Part shown: positions 11,678 to 22,900 of the stretch, piece by piece
Position numbering within the stretch: position 1 is the stretch's first letter
Layout of the letters: every line of letters begins with the position of its first letter
Origin: Cinnamomum chago
Taxonomy: Eukaryota > Streptophyta > Magnoliopsida > Laurales > Lauraceae
Direction: 5' to 3'
Length of the DNA stretch: 64,000 bases
Assembly: GCA_038049695.1 (NCBI GenBank)
Contig: CP142452.1
Location: 33,530,501-33,594,500 of the forward strand
The notes under the pieces: generated by a model
Databases searched by the model: none
What the model was told of the DNA's origin: nothing
Seen by the model: only the letters and a program-made list of their open reading frames with translations
Program-made: the position numbers and the translations under genes

Positions 11678-11706
11678 TATTTATAGCAAAAAGTTGCCAA
11701 CGGCTA
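11678..11706 (-). promoter_or_regulatory. TATA box and adjacent AACGG motif of LTR A
   Basis: TATAAATA (minus) at 11678-11685, with GCCAACGGCTA at 11696-11706 directly upstream in the LTR sense. The second motif differs at one position from the plant MSA consensus YCYAACGGYYA. The same pair with the same spacing occurs in LTRs B, C and D. Confidence 0.6.
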
Positions 11707-11710
11707 GTCC

Positions 11711-11850
11711 TCGGTCGACCTAGACACAGGCCTCGGTCGACCGGGAACACACAACGGTCAGATTTCTGACCGTTGGTGCGCCAGGCCCCTTTTTGCTGCA
11801 GTGTTCCCGGTCGACCGGGACCTCTGCGCCGGTCGACCGGCGACACTGCC
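11711..11850 (-). repeat. Palindrome cluster CGGTCGACCG in LTR A
   Basis: Four copies of GGTCGACC, two of them extended to CCGGTCGACCGG, plus an inverted pair of AACGGTCAG / CTGACCGTT. The cluster lies just upstream of the TATA box in the LTR sense. Clusters of CG-rich palindromes at this place are documented for Sirevirus LTRs. Confidence 0.7.
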
Positions 11851-12504
11851 GGGCCACCCCCCCTTTTTGCAAAAAAAAAACCAACTTTTCACATTTTAAA
11901 GGTATTTCTTTGGGGGACCTTTTGGCCACTAAATCAAGCTTGGAAAACATGTTTTAAAGATTCTAATGGTTTTTAAAACATGACATAAAAAGCCTAAAAA
12001 GATTCAAAACTTTTAAAACAAAGGCTTGCTTGATTTCTTGAAAACTCTTTTCTAAAACAAATGCATCCAAGATGAAAATACAAATCATGCATAAATCAAT
12101 ACTTTTACAAATCTTAAAAGCAATGCATGAATAAACCAAGATTTCAAGATATTTTAAATCAATGCAAATGTGTGTAAAACAAATGATGCTAGAATGAAAA
12201 TGCATCCATCAAATTGCAATCTACAAAAATCCTAACAAGGTGTACTCTTCACAGTTAGGAGCTGTCTAGTTTAATCTTAGGTAGCCTTAGTTGAGCATAG
12301 TTTAGTTTGTTTTTCAAAATCATTTTTTTTTCTTGTTTGTGTTTAAGCATTAATCCTCGTTCATCATCACTTGAGTGGACCATCACTTTCGAAGTTGAGA
12401 GGTAGTTTATGCACAATTGGTTACGTGTGCAGGGTCGTTTAGAGAGCTTTAATTTATTCGATATCTTTGTTGAGAATTTTGCGGGCCCCATTGCCATTGA
12501 GGAA

Positions 12505-14320
12505 ATGGCTGACGGAAACCCACAAATCTAACCCATGACTCTTAGGGAGTACATGTACCCAACCCGATCTACCCAACCCTCATGCATCGTCATACCCGCC
12601 ACAAATGCCTCATTTGAGCTGAAATCCGGCTTAATCCAGATGTTACCAATTTTCCGAGGGGTAGAAAATGAGAACCCATATCAACATGTGAGAGAGTTTG
12701 AGGAAATCTGTGGGGCTATGAAATATAACCATATGTCTGAAGAGGCCCTTAAGCTTAGGTTGTTCCCGTTCTCGCTGAAGGAGAAGGCAAAAGCATGGCT
12801 TTACGCCCTACAGGCTAATTCCATAAACACATGGGAGGGACTAGTTGAGGCCTTTTATAAAAAGTTTTATTCAAAACAGAAAATGGCCTTCATTAGACAT
12901 ACCCTGAACAACTTCCACCAACTGGAGGGAAAAACCATGTATGAGTACATGGAAAGGTTCAAAGACTCATTGTTGCAATGCTCGCATCACGGATTCGAAA
13001 AGATCCGATTAGTCCAAATCCTTTATGAAGGACTGGACTATCCCACCAAGACCATGGTAGAGTCTTTTTGCAACGGAGTATTCACTCAAAAGACAGCTGA
13101 CCAAGCTTAGACATACCTTGAAGAGGTCGCTGAGAACACTCTCCAATGGGAACCTATCAGAGAGGATCCCAAAAAACCCATTGTTGTAGAAAGAAGGGGC
13201 ATGCATAGAGTGGAACTCAAATTCGAGGCCGGGGCCAAGTTGGCCACGCTGACAAGGAGATTAGAAGACCTTGAAATGAACCAAACCTGTCAGTAGAACA
13301 CCCCAAAGACCTTGGAATCATTAAAGATGAGCCAAGCAGTCAGTGACCCTATTGCCCCACCCATCACCAATTGTGGAGATTTTACCCATCCTAGATCCCA
13401 ATGTAGAGCATTCTTTGGTCAAAGTCAAAGTGAGAGTATGGAGGAGGTGAGTGCACTTTATCAGAATACTAGATATGAGCAGCCGAGGTATGATCCGTAT
13501 TCTAATACATACAATCCTGGTTGGAAGGATAATCCTAATTTTTCATGGACCAAAGGACAACACCAAGGAAACCCTTCTCAGCCAATGACCATGCATATGC
13601 CACCTCTGGGATACCAAAAGCCTCAAGTACCCCAAGTGTCACAGGGACCACCCATGGTCCAAGGTTATTAAAATCTTAATTCTCAGAATCAGCAGATAAG
13701 TTCTTTAAAGGACACAATGAAAATGTTGGCCCAAAATACCCTCCAATTCCAGCAAAGCACTACTCAGAATTTGAATGCCAATACCCAGTCCATTGCCAAG
13801 TTGGAATACACTGTCAGCCAGTTGGCCAGGTCAATAGCTCAAAGAGACAAGGGTACCTTTCCAAGTTAGCCCGAAGCCAACCCCAAATGCCAAACTTCAA
13901 CGGGCCAATTTGTTGTCCGTGATGACAAGGGCAAAGTCCATGAGCAAGTCAATGCAGTGCATGCAGTTACCATCCGTAGAATGGCTGCAAAGGAGGTTGA
14001 CACACCAGAAGAGGACCCTAGGCAATCTGAACGGACTCAAGTGAGGAGGGAGCATGTAGTTTTGGAAAAAGAACTTGAGGAACCAAAAAAGGACCCAGAG
14101 CCTACTAAGGAACCTGAGAAACCAATAGGAGTTGCCTCACCGAGTGAACCCCCACCTAAAACCTTTGTTCCCAAGGCCCCATATCCTCAGAGGCTAGGTC
14201 AAATGAAAAATAATGTCCAGCTGGATAAAATCCTTGAAGTGTTCAAGCAAGTGAGAATTAACATCCCACTGTTAGAAGCCATCCAACAGATCCCGACTTA
14301 TGCCAAAGTCCTTAAAGATT
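12505..14320 (+). pseudogene. Athila gag, interrupted by stops
   Basis: Gag forms the virus-like particle that packages the element RNA. The start is ATG at 12505 (MADGNPQI then a stop at 12529). The frame holds without shifts to the protease. A Retrotrans_gag-type domain covers about 12640-13100, with motifs REFEEIC, LRLFPFSLKEKAKAWLY and YEYMERFKDSL. A Gln/Pro-rich stretch follows (13440-13680), then a charged linker. Stops lie at 12529, 13108, 13294, 13669 and 13867, all explicable by single substitutions. No zinc knuckle is obvious, which is common in Athila gag. It cannot make a full-length protein. Confidence 0.85.
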
Positions 14321-15047
14321 TATGCACATTCAAGAGAGCAACCAATGTACCCAAAAAGGCCTTTTTAGCCCAACAATGCAGTTCTATCATTACCACTTCG
14401 ACCCCAATCAAATACAAGGACCCCGGGTGTCCTACAATTTCTTGTCAAATAGGGGATCATCACATAGAACAGGCTTTCCTGGACTTGGGTGCGAGTGTCA
14501 ATCTGCTCCCATATTCGATATAGGAGGACTTAGGTCTGGGGGAGCTGAAACCGACAAATGTGACCTTACAACTAGCTGATGCTTCAGTTAGGTACCCCAA
14601 AGGTGTTGTTGACGATGTTTTGATCAAGGTAGGTGAGTTTTTTTTCTTGGTGGATTTTGTAGTCCTTGATACCCGACCACCAATCGGAAATATCGTGAAA
14701 ACCCTGGTAATTTTAGGGAGACCATTCCTTGCCACTTCCAATGCCCTGATTAATTGTCGAAATGATGTGATGCACCTATCGTTTGGGAATATGACAGTCC
14801 AGATAAACAGTTTTAATGTTGGCAAGCAGCCCAGAGATGAGAATGATTATGAAATTTGTGAGGTGAGTTACTTAGAGGAGTTTATTGAGAGTGTTGGATC
14901 ACAATTAGTTTGTGAGGACCCACTAGAGGCCTGTCTTGCACATTTTGGAGGTAACATTGATGTTGAGAAAAGCATTAAAGAAGTAAATGCATTACTGGAT
15001 TCTACCCCTGCTTTGAGAGGAGTCAATGGCAACCCAAGCCAGAGATC
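14321..15047 (+). pseudogene. Athila aspartic protease region
   Basis: Same frame as gag. The active-site motif DLGAS is at 14482-14496 (context AFLDLGASVNLLP), the form usual in Athila proteases. The flap and C-terminal GRPFLATSNALI segment follow near 14720-14760. A stop at 14521 lies shortly after the active site. The frame ends at 15049 and RT continues in another frame, so a frameshift separates them. This enzyme would cut the gag-pol polyprotein. Confidence 0.8.
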
Positions 15048-16250
15048 TTGACCCCATCGGCTGCCCCACCTGTTCCATCAATTGAAGAACCGCCCAAGCT
15101 CGACCTAAAACCACTACCTGACACCCTCAAGTATGTGTTTTTGGGCCCAGCCGAAACTCTCCCCGTCATTATAGCCTCGGACCTGGAAGAAGTCCAGGAA
15201 CAACAATTGATTGAAATCCTGAAGGATCACAAAGAGGCTGTAGGCTGGACAATTGCAGATATAAAAGGAATAAGCCCATCTGTGGTTCAACATCGGATCC
15301 ATTTGGAAGAAAATGAAAAAACTTCTAGAGAACCACAGAGGCATCTTAATCCATCAATGAAGGATGTCGTAAGAGTGGAGGTTCTGAAACTGTTGGATTC
15401 AGGTATCATTTACCCTATTCCAGACAGCTCATGGGTGAGCCCAGTCCATGTTGTGCCAAAAAAGTCCGAGATAACTATTGTAAAGAATAAGGGGAACGAG
15501 TTAGTCCCCACAAGGACCCAGACGGGCTGGCGAGTGTGCATTGACTATAGAAAGTTGAATTCGGCCACCCGTAAAGACCTTTTCCCCTCCCATTTATGGA
15601 CCAGATGCTTGAAAGACTAGCCGGTCATGCCTTTTATTGTTTCCTTGATGGATACTCCGGCTATAATCAGATGCCCATAGCACCCGAGGACTGGGAAAAG
15701 ACAACTTTTACATGCCCTTTTGGTACATTTGCCTACCGGCTCATGCCTTTTGGGTTGTGCAATGCACCTGCGATATTTCAAAAGGTGTATGATGAGAATA
15801 TTTTCGGACATGGTCGAACGATTCTTAGAGGTGTTTATGGACGATTTTTCGGTCCATGGGAGTAGTTTCTAAGAATGTTTGCATCACCTGAACCTTGTTT
15901 TAGTGAGATGTCAAGAGAAAAACCTTGTTTTGAATTGGGAGAAGTGTCATTTCATGGTGAAAAGAGGAATTGTCTTGGGCCATGTTATTTCTGAGAATGG
16001 CATTGAGGTTGACAATGCCAAAATTGAACTCATTTCCAACCTGCCACCGCCAAAAACAGTGAAGAATATCAGATCTTTCTTTGGCCATGCAGGTTTTTAT
16101 AGACGGTTCATTAAGAATTTTAGCAAGATAGCTGCACCCTTGTGCAATCTGCTATCTAAGGATATGCCTTTTGTCTTCAATGAACCCTGCCTACAAGCAT
16201 TTGAACAATTGAAAAAGGAGTTAACCTCTACCCCGATAATAAAGCCACCT
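15048..16250 (+). pseudogene. Athila reverse transcriptase, frameshifted
   Basis: Copies genomic RNA to cDNA inside the particle. Visible blocks: LDSGIIYPIPDSSWVSPVHVVPKK (begins about 15390; the KK ends near 15465), WRVCIDYRKLN (near 15530), FLDGYSGYNQ (near 15640), FGLCNAPAIFQ (near 15750) and the catalytic FMDD at 15834-15845. At least two frameshifts (near 15590 and 15780) and a stop just after the catalytic box break it. The thumb/connection part continues from 15879 ([23 protein letters not shown]). Not functional. Confidence 0.85.
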
Positions 16251-16594
16251 GATTGGACAATTCCCTTCGAACTCATGTGTGACGCTTCTGACCATGCTCT
16301 TGGGGCTGTGCTAGGACAGAGAGTGAACAAATCGCCCCATGTCATATATTATGCCAGTAGGACCTTAAATGATGCTCAGTTGAATTACACAACCACAGAG
16401 AAAGAGTTGTTAGCAGTCGTCTTTGCCCTAGAGAAGTTTAGACCCTACCTGATTGGGTCTAAGGTCATAGTTTACACCAATCATTTGGTCCATAGGTACA
16501 TGTTGATGAAAAAAGATGCGAAAGCCCGTCTGATTAGGTGGATTCTCATGTTACAAGAATTTGACCTTGAGATTCGGGACAAGGTTCTGAAAAT
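16251..16594 (+). pseudogene. Athila RNase H, N-terminal part
   Basis: RNase H degrades the RNA strand during reverse transcription. The first catalytic Asp lies in [16 protein letters not shown] (near 16277) and the catalytic Glu in [16 protein letters not shown] (near 16400). The third acidic site, normally TDH, reads TNH (Asn codon 16479-16481), so an active-site residue is lost. The reading stops at 16594 where solo LTR X0 begins. The remainder is at 19668-19857. Confidence 0.85.
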
Positions 16595-18364
16595 GTTGTT
16601 GTCACGTCCCTCGAACCCGATTAGAGAATAAACCGGATCCGGGGAGTGAAATTTAGGGCTAATTAAAAATTTTGCCCTTTAGGCCCAAGGATCGTAAGTC
16701 CGCTGTGAGGAGATAATATTTCAAGCCTCAAATATAATAAGAATATGCGGAACTCATACAATTCTAGGCATATTTGGATATCAACAATGAGTAATGAATC
16801 TCAATATATATTAAAGTTGAACAAGGAATAAAATAAAATTTAAACAATGGAGTTAATTTATTACAATGGCCTTCCCACTAATCAAGGCCATTTAAAACAA
16901 TAGCGATGTCAATGATATAAAAGTTTCAATGAGAGATAAATAAAGAATAAAGAATCTAATGAGGTCTCAATGAATCTCTCTCGTGCCAGGTATGATGACG
17001 CTACTCTACGTCATCTGCACGCCACTCTCGTTCCTCCTCAACCGGTTGGAGATCCTCTGGGATCTCCTCACCTGCTTGCTCCTCGTAATAGTACTCACCT
17101 GAGGAGTCTGCACACCAAGGAATGGAGTCAACGACATGTTGAGCAATAGATAAGCAATATATAAATAATCATGACATGCTTCAAATATAAGAGTAGTGAC
17201 AGGCATAGTAATCAAGAGAATACAAGGAATCGAATCTAGGCATAAAGCATGAGTAAATAACCATCAGGATCATAGATAGAAATCCTAGAAATACTAACAA
17301 TCACCACTACCAATATAATGCAATGCATAAGAGGGAGACTCCGTGGATGTCCTAGCCACCTCACGGGGTACCAGTAACAATCCTATCCAGACTACTGATA
17401 CCAAAGTCCGGCTCCAGGGGATCCCAGCTCCCGGTCTTGGGAATAGTAGCACGGTCCTAGCCCGCTCCCAACTATTCAACGCCATGGACGCCGTCCAAAG
17501 CCGACTGCCCACCCCGATGTCCGAGTAACCGGCCCATCAATAAACCCCAAACTGCAGCTGGCCATGATATGCAAATAATAATAATAATGTGGTGTTGACA
17601 CGAGAACAGATCAAGATAAGCAAGTCTGGCTAGCTCAATATACAAGACATGTTCATAGGGATTATCTCATTCAAGTCGATACAAGACAAATCCAATCACG
17701 TCATAATCCCTTCAGTCTAGCCAGTCATGTTTATCAATTGCATAACACGGGGTCCTAAGGTACACTCTAAGTCAGGTTCAAGTCCTAATTCTACAAGAGA
17801 TTATGTTTCATAATTAATTAGGTGTTTTATGCCAAGAGAGTGTACAAGGATACAAAATCAACAGATACGATTAACAAATCAAGGAGAGATTACAACCCAA
17901 TCCTAGGCAAGTGTTGTCATTCATGTACCATATGTGTTTTAACGGAGTGCGTGGGAAATTCGAATAATCAATGCTTATAAAGAATTTCCTTAGTGTACAA
18001 TCTTGTTGAGCATCGATTGATTCAATTCCATACGCATTCGATTAACCATATACAATACACGAATACCTAGACAACCCATCGAAGCACACCAAGCCACGTG
18101 CTACGATTTCAAAACCCCATTCATGGTCACGTGAGAGTGGTTTCATGGTTTCCAATGTCTAAGACCCAAACCTAGGCTAACAATCTTGTTACTAACAAGA
18201 AAGTGGTCTAATAATTAATCTCCTTAACTACTTCCCTACCTGATCCCCAATCATCACAAGACATGTATCATTGGATTCTACACTCAAAGAGCTTTCCAAC
18301 GGTATATGGCTCGCGAAATTCCGACGTATGGTTCAGAAGTTATGGCCCATAGAAGTTTAACCCT

Positions 18365-18384
18365 TTATATATATATATATATAA
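18365..18384 (-). promoter_or_regulatory. Alternating TA tract, probable TATA region of LTR X0
   Basis: A run of alternating TA ending in TATAAAGGG on the minus strand. It lies about 180 bases downstream (in LTR sense) of a cluster of palindromes. Confidence 0.4.
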
Positions 18385-18559
18385 AAGCGCGACGAACCAC
18401 ACGCGTCCGATTCGTCGGATGATAAACCAACAATACCCATATGCATGTCAGTTAGTCAACACACGTTCTGTGTTTCTTTTTTTTTCTATTCATATGCACA
18501 AGTACCATCAGTCAACGTGTCTTTTTCAAAGCTAACACAATTTACAAAAAAATTTCCCT

Positions 18560-18663
18560 CCGATCGATCGGACAAGAGGTCCGATCGATCGGTCTGAGAT
18601 TTGTTAAAGTTAATTGGGAGCAATTTCAGTCCGATCGATCGGACTGAAGGCCCGATCGATCGG
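18560..18663 (-). repeat. Four CCGATCGATCGG palindromes in LTR X0
   Basis: Perfect 12-bp palindromes at 18560-18571, 18581-18592, 18631-18642 and 18652-18663. They are arranged as two close pairs, upstream of the TA tract in the LTR sense. Confidence 0.85.
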
Positions 18664-19667
18664 CACTGTAGCACATGCTCCCCAATCATTTCAATCATTC
18701 TTTCCATCCATTCTATCAAATTAAAAACCTCCAAAGCTACCATTTTAATAATTAATCCAATCCAAACCACAAATCTACCTAACATGTCAATCCCAATGCA
18801 ATACCAATAATAAGCTTGGAATTTGGGTAATCTAACAAGGATATCATTGCAATCAAAAGAAAACAATACACACATGATTAAATATAAAATGCATATCTAC
18901 TTGCCTCAACCAAAAAGATTAGAAATTGGAAAAGCTTGAGGAGAAGCTTTCTACCACGAAGATTACAATCTACCCCGCCCAAAAGTAATCTAGAACACCG
19001 AGAAGAAAGAAAGGAAAAAGATCATGATCCAACCTATTCTAAACAAAAGAGAAAACGAATAGAAAAGTTGATGATGGGAAAAGGCTTACCCACTAGTATC
19101 AATGGAGAGAGGAGATTGAAAGGAAGAAGATGTGCGGTCCGGATCACGGAAGTAATCTCTCCCGGAGGGAGATCTGGGCTTGAGAAGGTGAAGAGGGAGA
19201 AGATAGGTTGCTATAACTCTCATTACAGAAGTGAGAATGAGATTAGGGCTAATCCCTGCTTAAGAAGAAGAGAGGGAGGAAGAGACCAATTTGCCCTCAA
19301 GTGGGTCCGGTAAAAGAATGGACTATTTGAAGGGTTTCTGATTGTCGGATCGAGACGAGCCAAGAGACAAAAATGATCAGCGCGACGAGACCTTTCCAAC
19401 GAATCCAAAATAACGGTGATAGAAATTTTTCGGAAAAACACTCAATTTTCCCCTAATTTGCAAACTACCCCCTGCTAGGATCAAACGAACTCGGAATCGA
19501 ACGAAACTTCGCAGACACTATCCTAACACTAAAAGAAACTCACTCAAAGTCTAAACCCACTTAAATATCTAAAATACAAATTATTATAATAATAATAAAA
19601 ATAAATGGGTCAACGGGCCTGCTATTGGGCCCAATTGACCCAGTAAGGTCGCGGACCTTACAGTTGT

Positions 19668-19857
19668 AGCTGACCATCTCTCCCGATTACCTACAGACCT
19701 CGAGCATGAAATCATCTCATTGAGTGAGAGTGTCCCGGATGAACAGTTGCTGAGTGTCTCTCGTTTCCCTTGGTTTGCGGATATCGTTAACTACCTGGTC
19801 ACTGGACAGATGCCCGAGCACTGGTCCAAACAGGATAGTCCAAGTTTTTGTCTAAGG
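19668..19857 (+). pseudogene. Athila RNase H end and pre-integrase linker
   Basis: Direct continuation of the RNase H frame after X0: VVADHLSRLPTDLE at the start, then SVSRFPWFADIVNYLVTGQMPEHW. A single-base deletion near 19830 shifts the frame, and the similarity ends near 19857 before the integrase zinc finger. This is the truncation point of the Athila element against the antisense end of element 2. Confidence 0.75.
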
Positions 19858-19979
19858 TGAAGTTGCATGTCTGTATGAACATGTTGATGTCCTCCAGTGG
19901 CTACCAGGGGTCTGACCATCCGTCGGTTAATTTGAGACCGATTGGCCTTGGCATTTTTTAGGGTGACGGCAGTAGTTGG

Positions 19980-22900
19980 GTGAAGCCTTTTCGACTTCAT
20001 GACAGTTTCAGTGCTTATTCGAGCTGGGAATCATGGACTGATCACACCCTGCAGGTTGGCGGAGCCATTTTGAAGGAGGTCGGGATCTTCGACACGGTTC
20101 GCGTTTTTCGGAAGACCGTGGTTTTCTCCTGTGAGACCTTTATGGCCATGCTAGAGTCACTCCTTCCGCAAACCAACACCTTCATTGTGACGAACAGTGA
20201 GATTAGTTTTACTCTGAAGGAATTAAGCATCATCACCGGGCTGCCTATCCTTGGCAAACTCTATGAGAAGTTTATGTCTATTGACAGCGTTCTTGAGGAG
20301 CAGTTTGAGGAGTTCAAGCTCCTGTACTTTCAGCTCGTCGCCTTCTATGATTTTTTGAAGGAGAAAGAGGGCTCGAAAGTCCGATGTAGCAGTTGGAAGA
20401 GTTGCAGCTCCAACTTCTTTGACAGTGGAGAGTCTTATGAAAGTATGGCCCAAGGTGCTAAGGCCAAGAACCTAGGTTCGAAGAAGATCTCTGTTATGCG
20501 AGATGACTTGAAGAAGTTCTTCGAGAGTACAGACGCCATTTGTCCTGACATTGCACTGCGAAGAGATCTCGTTGTTTACCTCACTTATTAGTTAGGTGAG
20601 GTTGTTTTTGCTGGAGGATATGGAACACACATCAGGCCGCACTGTATTAGATGGCGTTCGGAGAGCGGTTGGCTTTGGTGCTAGCTCTTTACTCCTAGTT
20701 GTGTATCGAACTGCAGGCTGCTGCTTTCTTGGTTCGGCTTGGGCTCCCTATGAACAGGATATTTTCAGCCCATATTTTCTATTCGTGGTATGTGTACCAC
20801 TGTCCCGGCTTCCACCGATTAGGAGTTGCTCAGAATGATGACCCTTTCATGATTCGGTTGGCTAGAGGGACAGTCGTTTCCGAATATCTTTTGTCTGCCC
20901 GTTTGAGGAACTGACAGTTCAAGGACGTCGAGATCGGGCAATCTTCAGTGAAGCTTTCTCCAGGTTTGCGGAAGAAGGCTTTCGACTTTGGTGCCTCGCG
21001 TGATTCCACCAGGGCGGGGTCGGGAAGACATTATTCCTTGACCAATGCAGAAAATGGGTGGCTTTTTAACATACGTGTTGGTACGATGGTGTACCGGAGA
21101 CATCTTTTTGTTGATATCAAGTCATATGTTCCCTCGCGTTTCGCTCTGCAGTTGGGTTTTTCTCAAGGCGTTGTTAGAGCGCCTTCGAGCATGGTGAAGC
21201 GCTTTGGAGGTTTGCAGGATGGGAGGAATGCATAGGCCTTTTACAGTGCGGAGGACACTACCGCCATAATTTCCTATCCTGAGTTGCCCATTTTCCGGAC
21301 TGCTGGCTTCACGAAATGGTTTGCGAAAAGCTTTTCAGTGTACCGGGGGCTTTCCAAGAAGGAGCTCGATGTCAAGCAATCTCCTGGGAAGGGTCTTGGC
21401 AGATCGGATGGAGTCCGTCGAGAGGAAGTGTTCAAGAGATACCTAGAGAGGTCTTGGATCAGCTTGAAGAGGAGGAAGCCGAGATCGACGCTTGGATGCA
21501 AGCGGAATTGAAGAAGACTTCCATGGAGTCCACTGGGAAGAGTAGACAATCCGGTGAGGAGTCAAGCGAAGCTCCTGACTTCGACAGTGGGGTGGGTACT
21601 TCAAGTAAACCAACCCATAGAAGCAAAAGGAAGAGAGGGCAGCGCCGTAATAAAAGATGACACAATGACTCTCCTGATCTAGAAGTCCCTCTCACCATTG
21701 ATGAAGAGACATCAGGGGATGTTGATTAGCCTCCGGAAAAGAGGAGTCGAGAGGAAGAGACTGCCGATGAAGGTATGATTCCTCCTATTTCTCCTTCCGT
21801 TTCTTTGAGATTTTCTTGTTTTGATTTGCCTTTTCTCCTTTTTTTTCAGTGGAAGATGAGGACTTGGCGATGCCTAAGGTTCCGACTGATGAGGCAGTGA
21901 CGGATCCTGCTTCAACATCTGAAGAAGAACCGATGGACTCTGGAATGATTCCAGAATCTTCACCTGGTATGGCTTCTTTGTATTTTCCTTCTTTTTATCT
22001 GTGCTGTCATCTGCTAACATGTTGCTTGTTTTCTTGTTAGCTGGCTTGCCACATGATTCTGACGATTTTGAGCCATCCATGGACGCGGCCTTTGATGACA
22101 CTTCAGATGAACTCATGGAGGCAGAAAGTATTCCGCCAATCGTCGAAGAAGGTATTTGTAGTAATAATCCTGATGATGATGAGAATCTTTAACAGGATCA
22201 TATTCATACCTCTCTTTTTGTTTTGTTTTACTGGCAGATTATGGGGCGACAGAAGAAGTTCCTCCTTTTTTCTCAATGCCAGAGTAGGGGATGCCTGCAA
22301 TTGAACCAAAAGTAGGGACTTCTTCTTCCAGTTTTAATGCGGCAGAGATGAAATCGTTTGAGCAGATTCCTTCACCGGTGTCTCTGGTTAGAAAGGGTTT
22401 AATGATCACTCCTCCGGCAGGACATGACACGAGCAGTCGACCAATGAAGAGGGGCGATCGTCCGGGCCATCCCTTGAGTATGCGAAGAAAGTGTTGAAGA
22501 GCGTTTTGAGCTCATGGATCGAAACTCTTTCTTCTGGCCATTTGGAAGTGGGCTTTGGCATGGTTAAGCACGTACAAGGCATCCTTGCTGATAGTGAAGA
22601 GGTCGGCATGGACATTGCAAATGCGAAGGCTTTCGTTGATGAAGTCATAGCTCTAGGGAACAAGTGGAATGAAACCAAGAGCTTCCCAAGTGGTGACTTC
22701 TTCAATGAAATATTTTTGAAGCCTTCTGGCGAGGTCAAGTCTGAGCTGGACGAAATCTCATGGACTCGGAAGCAATTCGTTCGGGAGAGGAATGTTACCG
22801 AGTTGGCTATCATCGGGCTGACAGATGATCTGCGCTGTATTGATAGGGAGGTCGTTGAGACCATGCAGCGTCTTAAGCTATTGGAGGAACAAGCTGCCAC

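Larger units (their letters stand above)
10000..12237 (-). mobile_element. Sirevirus-like copia solo LTR (copy A)
   Basis: On the plus strand it reads TGAAAGTCC..CCTAACA, so the sense LTR is on the minus strand (TGTTAGG..GGACTTTCA). A perfect 5-bp TSD AGGTG flanks it (9995-9999 and 12238-12242). It is about 2.24 kb and closely related to the LTRs of element C (51940-59370) and copy B. Shared landmarks are CTAGAGGGGGGG near the 3' end, a TTTATAGTGGTTCGGC block and a TATA box (TATAAATA, 11678-11685). No internal region is present, so it is a solo LTR left by recombination. Confidence 0.9.
9117..12504 (+). other. Athila 5' leader, interrupted by solo LTR A
   Basis: Non-coding sequence from the primer site to the gag ATG. 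After removing solo LTR A and one TSD copy the leader is about 1.15 kb. No ORF of note; a GC-rich patch lies at 9425-9545. Confidence 0.7.
16600..19662 (-). mobile_element. Solo LTR X0, about 3.06 kb
   Basis: On the plus strand it starts TGTCACGTCCC and ends GGACCTTACA, flanked by a perfect TSD GTTGT (16595-16599 and 19663-19667). It splits the Athila RNase H codons cleanly. The sense strand is minus (TGTAAGGTCCGCGACC..GACGTGACA). The termini resemble X1, X2 and X3 in this window; such ends are common in chromovirus (Tekay/Del-like) LTRs, but no coding domain is present to confirm this. A TATA-like alternating TA tract lies at 18365-18384. Confidence 0.85.
7406..19857 (+). mobile_element. Athila-lineage Ty3/gypsy element, 5' part, with two nested insertions
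   Basis: The lineage call rests on the primer site TGGCGCCGTTGCCGGGGA, the long leader, the gag sequence and the DLGAS-type protease, all typical of Athila. Order: 5' LTR, primer site, leader, gag, protease, RT, RNase H. The element is split by solo LTR A at 10000-12237 and by solo LTR X0 at 16600-19662. Reading resumes exactly after X0 with the end of RNase H (ADHLSRLPT) and then stops near 19857, where integrase should follow. Integrase, any env-like region and the 3' LTR are missing. Confidence 0.85.
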
